Below, one piece after another: positions 35,035-44,293 of a stretch of 64,000 nt of DNA. Location: contig LLEY01000015.1 in the NCBI GenBank assembly GCA_001414485.1, positions 186,001 through 250,000 on the forward strand. The letters are read 5' to 3'. Numbering within the stretch: position 1 is the first letter of the stretch; every line of letters begins with the position of its first letter. Below the pieces are notes generated by a model. The model was given only the letters and a program-made list of their open reading frames with translations, had not been told where the DNA came from and made no database searches. A program made the translations under genes and the position numbers. This DNA is from Calycina herbarum (Eukaryota; Ascomycota; Leotiomycetes; Helotiales; Pezizellaceae).

Positions 35035-35180
35035 AAAAACTTGGCATTGTAGACGAATGGGTTTCAGGCTTATTCTCAAATCTATTTATATATTTGATAT
35101 ACCCTTCTATTGACAACCTCATATTTCCTGTTCGTATTGTGAGAAATATGAAGTGTGTATTTGGAGTTGTGATAGAGTGA
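35035..35180. repeat. Diverged direct repeat, copy B
   Basis: Partner of 34154-34340, about 880 bp away in the same orientation, with the inverted-repeat element between the two copies. Copy B lacks about 17 bases in the middle and the C-run. Confidence 0.7.
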
Positions 35181-35706
35181 GATTCTCGGGTTATTGGGGG
35201 AGTGAGGGAGGGGAAAGAAAGCCTGTTTTTCTTTAGCTGTTGCTGTGGGAACGTTTATGTGTGTAGATGAATAATATATATGTTAAATTATATTATCTTG
35301 GAGAGGTTAGAATAATGGGGAATGATTAATACTCCATGTTTTAAATCTACTTGTAAGTCTAGTTATTTTATCTTGTTATTTCAAACTTTTGGTATAATGT
35401 CTTTTTCTTGGCGATAGTTACTTAGGGATGTAATTGGGAGATTCTACTCTTCTAACACGCTGTGTAGAAAGGCCATTTTTGACTTCTCATTGCCAATGAG
35501 CCATTGGTGAGGTTAGATATTGGTAATTTTTGATCATAATTTCAATTTTGTGTGTCTTTGTCTTCTTAAGCTACCTCTGGATGATTCGTCTCAGTTCTCT
35601 TTTCCCAGTTAATAACAAATTACCCATGAACCCATTAGGCAACAATCAACCTCCAGCAACATTGAAAAATCCACTCATCAATAAAGCATCTCATCAAAAG
35701 AGTGTC

Positions 35707-36864
35707 CTAGTCGCTATCCTTACAAGGAATCCATTCACGTTGACCCTGTCTATTGACCCATAAAAAGTCGTGATAATTCCAGGCAATGAAGTTACTTCGG
35801 TGAGCCATTTCTATTTCCCAGGTTGGTTTTCCTTCTCTGCCGTCAAGACGGTTGCTGATATTAAATGGATCATAGAAACCCCACATCTTGAGCACGGCAT
35901 CACAAATCTCCTTGGTATAAAACCTGGCTAGGGTTTTTGTGGGCGGGGAACTGCCTATCATAGCAGCTGGCCATGTTCCTTGGCTGATCCAATAGCGAGC
36001 GTCGTGGGGAATTGCTACGAGGAAAACTAGGGTATTTTTGTTGATGAGAGAAAAGGCGTCGGGATCGTCAACGACGGTGAAGTTGTGGCGGGTTCTGAGG
36101 TATTCCTTTTCGAGCTCCGAGTAGTCGGGTTCTTGGGCGGTAATTGGAAGAGGGAGTCCCGGTTCTGTGAAGAACGAACTTGTTTTTAGAGAGAGTTACA
36201 CTTGCAAAATAAGTTCCAAAGAAACTCACCACCCAGGATCTCACTAATCTGTATGGCCACAGCCAACTGCTGTCTCACTCTTCCTGGCTCGAAGAACCCT
36301 CGCTCATTAAAGATCTCCATTTCTTGCTCCGTGTGAAGTTCCCGGTCGATGAATGGCCTGTCCATGCTACCAGTTCCCAAAATCATCACATTCGTGATCT
36401 TGACCGTATCATCTTTTTTGACCCTTTCAAGTGCCGCAGCGAGACTTTTGCAATCGGAACTGGCAAGAAACTCTTCCTGGCCACTCTGTAGTACTTTTGC
36501 CAGATCGTCGAGTGTACCGCCCGAGGAGGCTCGGAAACGAGCATCGGCAAAAGTACCGGACGTATACAAGCCATTGACGATAATGAGATCTCTTGACACC
36601 TTCAGCCTATTCAAGGTTAGTGATGTGGGAGAGCGAGAATCCAAGGTGTGGTACATACTCGATCTTGGAATTCTTTGGGGTCACAGCTGCTCGTAGAGCC
36701 TTGGGGTCGGTGGGAACTTCTTGATCGGGGAAGAGCTCTTCGAGCAATGCTTCGTGGTTTATCATGGCTGCGAAGTCCATAGCAGGTCCGTGTCGAAGGA
36801 TGGTATCGCCATCTTTGATGGTGATGAAGTCTGTTGCTTCATCATAAGTAGCCGTGTAACCCAT
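35707..36864 (-). CDS. SRR1-like domain protein, intact copy
   Basis: Exons 36864-36659, 36606-36230 and 36164-35707 join in phase to 346 residues beginning MGYTATYDEATDFITIKDGD. The core ITNVMILGTGSMDR followed by GRVRQQLAVAIQISEIL fits the SRR1-like domain (named after the plant clock and light-signalling protein SRR1), in which a small-residue loop after a beta strand is followed by a helix. Then comes DDPDAFSLINKNTLVFLVA and ARYWISQGTWPAAMI, also kept in the broken neighbour copy. The biochemical function of the fungal members is unknown. The in-frame upstream GTG (36912) was not used because the neighbouring copy starts at the same MGY. A degenerate paralogue lies 1.9 kb upstream on the same strand. 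Confidence 0.8.
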
Positions 36865-37069
36865 CTTAATGAGCCGTGTGGTTTGAGTTTGAGAGGGCTC
36901 AAAGCTGAACACCCAAAGATGGTAGTGTGGTGTTGACTTCTGATGCTAGCCAAACGTGGTTGTTGAACGCGAAAGGTGGCATGTATTTAGCAAGTTTGAA
37001 TAAGTGCTTCGCTAATTGAGGGTGGTTTGGGAAAGCCTAGACATATTCTAACTTTGCTACAATTAACCA

Positions 37070-37304
37070 CCAAAGTTTGTTGAAATGATTCAAGTATTCT
37101 ACTTTGTTTAAGATATTCCTATTAATTGAACGTTACTAGGATGAGTACCTAATACTCTATCCTTTTAAACTTCTCGAGACTTTAATTAATTGATTTAATT
37201 ACTCTAATCGTCTTAAATAACATGATTTAATAGCTTAATTTACTAGACTCACTACTTAATACTATAAAGTAGTATTGTGATTGGTCAATTCCGCGATTGG
37301 TGAA
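37070..37304. repeat. AT-rich dispersed repeat, copy 1
   Basis: Matches 55856-56122 along its length. Shared blocks include GTACCTAATACTCT (ATACCTAATACTCT in the other copy), TTAATACTATAAAGTAG and GTGATTGGTCAATT (ATGATTGGTCAATT). Differences are largely transitions and small indels. No reading frame, clear terminal repeats or target duplications were seen. Confidence 0.75.
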
Positions 37305-37589
37305 TCAAGCATACCAGCTTGACGAAGCCAGCATAACCATTTCTCTCGATTTCCAGCACCAGCACCATCAAACTACGTTCTTTCCAACCTTCATGGCGCC
37401 ACTTGTCAATAATTCAACGTTTTTTATGATCCTTACCACCAATACAATGCTTATCATAATCCCAAACATTTTCCAGACCTCAAGTTGAAGTGTTGTAGGA
37501 TACCTCCAAAGCCGGCATATTGTATACTAAGTGGTGAGCTTTGCCGCTGGGCATTCTGCTTGACTTATCTCTGTGTCGAGGATCGAGGT

Positions 37590-37935
37590 TTTGTTAGGGA
37601 AGCAACGACTTTGATCGAACTCGATCCTGGACCAGGGACCTGGACAAAGACGAGAAATGAGATGAGGCCCGAGGTCGCTCCTTCTCTTGTACTTCTGTCG
37701 CGACCTCGAAAATATAAACTAGACCTTCTTGACCGGTCCTAGGTACGGGAGACGGGACTCGAGCTCAATCCCTCCTTCCCCGAGTCGACGCTTGAAGAGG
37801 GTTAAGAGATTTAGTCAGGGAAGGAACGACTTCGAACCCGACGTCAGGTCGCGACCAACACGAGACTCGAGGTCGCTCCTTCCCTCAACCTCGCCGACCA
37901 TCTATGGGTGACGAAACTCGCTTCTTCCGTTGCAC
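37590..37935. repeat. Cluster of inverted and direct copies of a GGGAAGGARCGACYTCGA motif
   Basis: Versions on the plus strand lie at about 37597 (AGGGAAGCAACGACTTTGAT) and 37816 (AGGGAAGGAACGACTTCGAA). Versions on the minus strand lie at about 37672-37690, 37767-37783 and 37872-37890 (the last reading GAGGGAAGGAGCGACCTCGA). Alternating orientations allow long-range hairpins. The block is distinctly richer in G and C than its AT-rich surroundings. Confidence 0.6.
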
Positions 37936-38723
37936 TCAGTTGACCTCAAGAAAGTAGGGACGTCTTGGGCACGGACCCGGTTGCCAGAGTATAAACCCTC
38001 CTCCCCCATCGCCCTCCCCACATACATGATTTCTTGTCGTCCAAATCCAATCGCGGGGGGTGAGGGATTTGGTGAGGGTGCATAAACGGACTAAGTTTAC
38101 TTTTTGTTCTCTTAATACACGAAACTTTTGATGCAAGTGTTCGTAAATAACAGGCTTTGTGGGCACCCGGTTAAACTGCTCGTTGTATGTCGCAATGCTC
38201 CTAAGAGTGGTCAATGGATCATGGTATGGAAAGCAAGTAAGAGAGGTTGGGTAGAATCACAGGGAGCTGAAGATATCAGTTTACTCCTAACTCTCAGCAG
38301 AAAGGTAAAACGATCAAATTGCCTCAAGTACTGTGAGAGTCCCTGTCATCGTTCTTTTGTACACCCGAGAAAATATATTAATCTGAAAGTTTAGCATAAT
38401 AAAATGAAATGAGTTAACTTAGAAGCAGAATTCACCTAAACGATTTCTATTAATACTAATTTATCATAGGCTACTCTGTTAGATTAACTTAAATGTTCTA
38501 GTCGCTCTATTTTTTTGATTATGTCTTGTTTAGGTGTACAGGGAACTTTGGTAGGGACTCTTACGTTCGTATCTCTGTTTACTAGCCGTCAGGTCACTCG
38601 ACTTCTACCCTAGCAACAAGGCCCACAGTACAAACTTTCTCAACTCTCTCCACTAGCGTTAGCCTTCTTGGTCCAAAGAAAGTCGCCCTCTCTCCAAGCA
38701 TCAAAACGCGCAACCGGTACCCT

Positions 38724-39691
38724 TCAATCACTATCTGGCTGCTCCCAGCCAATGTAGTGCTTACTATAAACCTGCCACAAATCTTCACTGACTCGCGAGT
38801 TGGAATAGCTTGTAAGCATAGCAGCAGGCCATTCTCCTTGGCTTATCCAGTAGGTAACATCATAGTCCAAGGCCGTGAACAACACCAGTGTGCCGTGGTC
38901 GATCAAGTCGAAGGCATCAGGGTCATCCACGAGCTTTACGTTGTGTATTCTCAGAAACTCTTTTTCCAGTTTAGAGTACATGGATTCCCTGGGCCGTGAG
39001 TGGAAGAGGGTTGCCGGGCTCTAAAAGTAAATTAAGACGTCAGCATTCTCTACCTATTTGACGGAATATGTAAGACGTGCCTCCTAAAACCTCACAGATT
39101 CTCAAAGCTGCTGCCAACTGGTATGGTGCTGTGTAGTCCCAGCTATTTTCTAGACACTTGTCTACATAATTATTGGCCGGATCTAGCCACATTTTATTCA
39201 TTGTGCCAGAACCAAGAAGCATCACATTGGTAATATTGAACTCCTGGTGCTGTTTGATATCCTTAAGTTTGGAAAAAAGTAGCTTGCAGCTTTCGATTTT
39301 GTTCCAGCCCTCTTAGCCGTCTTTTAGCAACTCTTCGAGATCGTCGAGTGTCCCATTTCCAGCTGCCTTGTAAACGCATCGCCGTATGTATTTGTAGGGG
39401 TGTCATTGAAGTTTCGAAGAGCGTGCAATCTTTGGGTTTCAACTCATATTAATACTAGAAGGAATCTTCATTACAAGAGCTGACTTACTCGAGTTTTCCA
39501 TTTGTGGGTAGTTCAAAAAATCTGATCACTTGGGGATCGGTTGGATGTTCCCTGCCTGGATTCTGCCTGGCCCATGAGTTTGAACACTTGAAAAATTGAT
39601 ACTCCAGAGCGTGCTCATTTCTGATGAGCTTATCGCCATCGGTAATAATGATGTGGTCAGTTGCCTCGTCATATATTGCCTCGTAACCCAT
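38724..39691 (-). pseudogene. SRR1-like domain protein, degenerate paralogue
   Basis: A second copy of the intact gene's layout, starting MGYEAIYDEATDHIIITDGD at 39691 and keeping ITNVMLLGSG-type core sequence, ICEVLGG, EPGNPLPLTAQ, DDPDAFDLIDHGTLVLF and TYWISQGEWPAAML. It is broken in several places: an in-frame TAA after LDDLEELLKDG (about 39314); frame changes between 39360 and 39400; no AG at the position where the intact gene's first acceptor would fall; a frame change at about 38983-38993 inside the linker that precedes LEKEFLRIHN; and a C-terminus about 55 residues shorter than the intact paralogue's. A very different exon structure could in theory rescue parts of it, but I regard it as a pseudogene. 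Confidence 0.75.
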
Positions 39692-40398
39692 GTTGCTGGC
39701 TTCAGATAGTTTTCTGATGAATTGTTTCGTACAAGTTTAATAGTTGTATGTGTCCAAGTCAGGGTAGAACTGCAATAGTGGAAATAGGATTTTGATGCCA
39801 CAGGGAGTGCATAGATAGTCCTCTGGAGATGCAGGTGCTTTACTGTGTGTGGATGTTCACCAAGATCTCGCTTAATTGTGATCGGCAAACCAACACCAAC
39901 ATACTGAAGAGAAAATGGAGGCAGAACGTAGTGATGAAAAAAGGACTGTACGCTTCAAAGGTAATGGAAAGCCAACACCTTAGTACTTTGGACTCAGCCT
40001 GAGATTTGATACAGCCACAAGTGACTCAATAAACTCCTTGGTGTTTCTTTGGTGCCACGTAACAGAGATCTTGGTAAAACAAAATTATACTAAAGGTCTC
40101 GAGCAAGCAAATCAATGAATCATTGGTACAAAAAGCTTCAGATAATAATTGTTTATTAGTCTTGATTTTAGCAGGCCTCCAAGGAAATTAAGTTCACTTT
40201 TCTAAGTTTTCTAGCACAATACCTTCTCATGGATGTGCTTACGGAGACTCTTACTCCATGGTGTTGGTTTCCCACGCAGTGATTCTTCTACTCTTCATAG
40301 AAACCCTAGTCGTATTATCTCTCATAATAATCCCAAGACATTTCTCAAATTTCCACCATATTTTCCATCCTTATTAAAGATAAAACCCTAATCTAACT
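39692..40398. other. Intergenic region
   Basis: 5' side of the SRR1-like pseudogene and 3' side of the small membrane protein at 40399. AT-rich, no gene or clear repeat seen. Confidence 0.45.
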
Positions 40399-41130
40399 CT
40401 ATCCAAAACCCTTGTCGGTCACCAACCAGCTCTCCAACTCATGAATCTCCCTCCCCGTTATAGAATGTCCATCCTTTTCATAAATACTCCTTCCATCCTT
40501 CTCCGGTATACTATGAGAGGTAATAAGTTCAGGAACTGTGGCTCCCGTCCTCTCGTCCCTCGCTAGTATTTTTCTTCTTCGTCGGTACAGGAAGGAAAGT
40601 ATGCTACAGAGCAAAGCGAAACCAATGGTGCAAGTGACGATAATTGGAATTGCTATTTTATTCCGCTGCCCACTTGGAATTTGTGGAATAGAGGATGCTG
40701 CTGAAATCGTTTGTGTATTTGAAACTTGCGAGGTACTCGTCGAGAATGTCGAGAAGGGGATCCTGGACATAGTTGAAGAGGTACCTAGAAGCGGATTTTC
40801 ACTTGGTGATATTGAGTTGGTTTCAGAGGTTTTGGGTAATTCGAGGGTGAAGGATATTGATGTTGCTGACGATGTTGTTGGTGTTATTGTAGCTTGTGGT
40901 GGTGTTATTGTTGATGTTGTCGAGGTCAAAGGTGGACTCGTAGTTGAAAGAGTTGAATCCGTGCTTTGCAGGATGGTCTGGCCAGCCAATTGGATACTTG
41001 AGACAGGAGCCTTTGATACGTAGGGTATGGTGGTTGGCGGAATATTCGATTATCTAGCGTATTTTCTCTTTCGAGAGAAGGGAAACGCTAGAATTTGACG
41101 TACAAAAGAAAGGGGAATAGCACACTTCAT
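40399..41130 (-). CDS. Small Ser/Thr-rich single-pass membrane protein, 5' end uncertain
   Basis: The main exon is open from 41010 (at the latest) to the stop at 40399, about 203 residues, but contains no usable ATG near its start. A short exon at 41130-41104 (MKCAIPLSF) with donor GTACGT and acceptor CAAAG at 41011 would join in phase 0. This 5' model is tentative. The ectodomain is Ser/Thr/Pro-rich (for example STLSTTSPPLTSTTS). One transmembrane helix (IAIPIIVTCTIGFALLCSIL) is stopped by YRRRRK. A tail of about 60 residues holds a small internal repeat, RSIYEKDGHSI, and ends ESWLVTDKGFG. It resembles in layout, not in sequence, the larger Ser/Thr-rich membrane protein at 5910-7549. No enzyme domain is visible and the function is unknown. 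Confidence 0.6.
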
Positions 41131-41533
41131 ACTTCAACTTGGATGATACCTTGGTGTAAGATTCAGGGTGAGTGTACGTGTCGCCCCCCAATCGGTTAAT
41201 AGCTTGAACATATTATCCGAAATTTTGTACTACACTCTTCCCTCCAGGAAAGCTCAGATCCTTAGTTTCAGGTGTGCGAATTGTCTCAGGAACGCTCGTT
41301 GGGACGTTGCTCAGCCCCCTTATTTGCTCATTTCTTTCATTGAAAAGGCAAGGGGGTATTGGCCTAACCATTCTGAATTACATGCAAGATTGTAAATAAC
41401 ACGTGCAACCAATCACTGAACCTACTTCTTAGATTACTTAGATTCTTCTTGATATTGCTTGAAGCATTCATTTTTTTCATTATTCCCAACCAACACCTCT
41501 CTAATCCAACATCTCCATTTCATTCATACACAT
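41131..41533. other. Short intergenic region
   Basis: 5' side of the small membrane protein gene and 3' side of the MFSD1-like transporter. Nothing recognised. Confidence 0.45.
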
Positions 41534-43328
41534 CTACTCATTATTCCCCGTGGCAACACCCCAAAAGTACCCCACCCAACTCCCTAGCACCAAAGCGCAG
41601 AGAGCCCCAAAACACCCCCGACTAAGAGTACGATTCCACTTTGCATTCTTCCCCTCAAACAACGCCTTCCGTTCATTAATCACATTCCCATTTCTCACCC
41701 GTTGCTTTCTCGTCCATTGCAATCTTCTCAAGTCCATAGCGGCGAAAGAAGTGACGATAAGAGCGAGAGAGACAGCGACGGAACAGGCGGCTAAGAAGAC
41801 GTAGACAATTGTTACGCGTTCGTAAGAGTTGTTGTCTGCGTCTTGGATTCGACCGGTTATCACGCGGACGATGATGTTAATGCTATGGGGGCTGTTAGTT
41901 GGGAGAGCGAGGGAAGTGGGAATGAAATATTTGGGGGGGGGGGAGGGGGGGGGGGGGGGGGGAGGGGGGACAAACGCATTGTTCATGGTAATTTTGATAG
42001 CGTAAGCACTTCCAAAGACACTTTGATCCCAAATTGAGGTCCGAATTGAGTCGATGATTGCTGTAGGACCGAAAGACAATGCGAATGCAAAGATACCAAA
42101 AGCAGCTGAAGTTCCTCCAAGGGAGGTGGCCCAATTCACGAGACACATAGATGTGAAAACACCGATTCCACAGAAGGCAACTGTTGAAGGCGTTAGAAAC
42201 AGAATCCTACCGATACAGAGAAGATGAAGAAGAAACAACTTACGAATCAAGATTCGGTTTCCATAAAGATCAATGAATATACCAAGGAATGGTACGATGA
42301 AGAATCCACCATATTGAACCAGACTGGTATACCAACCTGCTTCCACGCTACTAACTCCCAATCTTATCTCTGCCAATTCCGTTGCATTTGCGTTGAAAAC
42401 AATCGCCGTACTCGTCTCAAAAAGCGAAAAGGCCATAACAGCCCAAAACACCCATGGCAACTCCAAAGTCTTCTTCCACTCCCACTTCTTATTCTTCTCT
42501 GTCAGCTTCTCCCCCGTAGCCGGATCAGCCGTGGCAACGAATTTCTTATTGGCATATCGCGTGAAAATGTAGAACCCAGTTGTCATAAGGTTGGTAAATA
42601 AATTCATGCCCACAGCAACCCAGTATACGTTTGCGAAATTCCCGGTGTTTTTGGAAATTATATTGGCGCTCGATTTCCCAACAAAAGAACCGATTTTTCC
42701 GATTCCGAGTTCGAGACCTAGGGTCGATGCGAATCCATGGTTGGGAGGGAACCAGGAAGAAAATATTTTGTACTGGGCCACTTGGGTGGAGATATCGCCC
42801 AGAGCTTGCACGACCCTTCCAAATATCATTGCTTTGTAGGTGAGTGTTTGAGCAGACGCAGCGACGATGATAGACCCGACTGTGAAAATTAGGTTTCCAT
42901 AAAGAATTGCTCCTATTATTTTTTGTTAGTATTTTGTTCAGGCGGAGGGGTAATTTAAGAGGGGGTTTCTTACCTGCACCACCAATTCTATCCGTCACCA
43001 GCCCGCTCGCAAGTATGAGGACCGTCTTCATGAAATCTTCACTGGCGTCTAAGAGTGCGTACTGGGTATTATTGATCTTCATCTGCTTCTTGATGGTTGT
43101 TTTCATAGCCCCGGTAATCCCACTACTCCAGTTTGAACCAAATCCAATAGCCGAGACCATCAGAATAGACGCAAGTTTCCACTTCAACGGAACCGCAATT
43201 GGGCCGGAGGCAGAAGGCGAGCCATCTTCAGAAGAGACAGAGTCCACGATGACTTCGTTCCCGGTCTTGCTCTCATGGAAGCTCGTATCATCAACCACCA
43301 CGGTTGGCGAAGAAACCTTTTCCGCCAT
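41534..43328 (-). CDS. MFS transporter resembling MFSD1
   Basis: Exons 43328-42974, 42912-42244, 42180-41976 and 41882-41534 join in phase to 525 residues. A soluble, acidic and Ser-rich N-terminus (about 45 residues) precedes about 12 hydrophobic segments. The first loop has GLVTDRIGGAGA, a weak version of the MFS GxxxD-R motif; GRVVQALGDISTQVAQYKIFSSWF and LGLELGIGKIGSFVGKSSAN resemble the MFSD1-type carriers of vacuole/lysosome membranes. That assignment is tentative, and a plasma-membrane carrier for another solute is possible. The C-terminal tail is basic, with one last hydrophobic helix (RGCFGALCALVLGSWVGYFW). The third intron carries a long C-run on the transcribed strand. Confidence 0.82.
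41933..41969. repeat. Near-pure G-run inside an intron of the MFS gene
   Basis: 37 bases that are all G except two A. On the transcript this is a C-rich tract within the 93-base intron 41975-41883, between the donor GTTTGT and the acceptor CCATAG. Runs of this length commonly vary in length or are misread in assemblies. Confidence 0.9.
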
Positions 43329-44293
43329 AACTCAAGAAAACCAAAGGACGCCGCGTGGGGACGAGAAGCAACGAAGGGGGGAATGAAGATTAGGAAAGCG
43401 CGAACAGCATCAAGAACTATACAAAGGAGGAAATCATACTCGTATATGTATCTCACATCTCGTCTCGAGGTCGGAGAATCACGGTTGAAAAGCCCATGGG
43501 AAAATACGTACCATCAAGGCAAAGACCCTCAAAACGGACCCAGGAAAACGTGCCATATCCACCAAGCCAGGTTCAGTGGGGTATTTCCATGGCTTGGCAG
43601 ATGCAGAATTTTTATCTTTCAATCTGATAACGAGAAGGTGGAGCATCAATTTTGGCACGTGGCATCCGTTTGTGAGATCGAGCCCCGGAAGCTTGAAAGT
43701 TTAAGCCCCGGAGGGCCGGAAGGGCTTAATTTCATAACAGAATTGAATTATGCAGAGTTCAGGCATCAGGGAATTCAATATCTGGGTCGAGAGAACCACG
43801 TGGTCGCGATCGGAACCTCGCCAAACAAAACCGGCTATTGTGCCAAGAAAATCAGCAGGTGGTTGGGGTATGTGAAGAATGGGGGGATTCCCTTGCGAGT
43901 GTTCAACCAAGCTATCGGGCCGGGAATAATAATAATGATATTCTAGAACTTAACAGGTTCAATTGATGGTTCGGTTGAAGCTAGCTCCAAAGGGGTTGAG
44001 GTAAAATTTCCAGTTCGTCAGTACTCTGGAAAAATGACCATTGAAAAATATTGTCCCAGAATGCTTAGGCTTCATGGATTCAATTCAGTTATTCGAGACC
44101 TTCACGGAAATTGTGTCATAGCCCAAACAAACGAGGAGAAAAAAGGCCTACAAAGCATCAGTTCGTCTCTCCATTTTCAAATCAAGTAGCTCTCACTTTA
44201 CCCACCCCTAACAAAATCAAGCAATCTTAATCCTTCCTCCAACTCCAGAAGTGCAGAAATCAAACGCCCTTAGTCCCACCTGTCCAAGCATTC
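43329..44293. other. Intergenic region with a long antisense frame
   Basis: Promoter side of the MFSD1-like gene and 3' side of the caspase-like gene, both minus strand. A plus-strand ATG frame of 223 codons (43275-43946) overlaps the transporter's first 54 bases. I do not call it a gene: no family resemblance is seen. Confidence 0.4.

Larger units (their letters stand above)
33902..35706. other. AT-rich intergenic region with duplicated segments
   Basis: Starts with the glycosyltransferase 3' flank and ends at the stop codon of the SRR1-like gene read from the other side. It contains a diverged direct duplication (34154-34340 and 35035-35180) and an inverted-repeat element (34334-34648). 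No protein gene is supported; the longest frames are under 80 codons. Confidence 0.5.
36865..38723. other. Repeat-containing spacer between the two SRR1-like copies
   Basis: About 200 bp of promoter-like sequence for the intact gene, then an AT-rich dispersed repeat (37070-37304), then a GC-richer block with repeated GGGAAGGARCGACYTCGA motifs in both orientations (37590-37935), then AT-rich DNA to 38723. No coding gene is supported. Confidence 0.5.
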
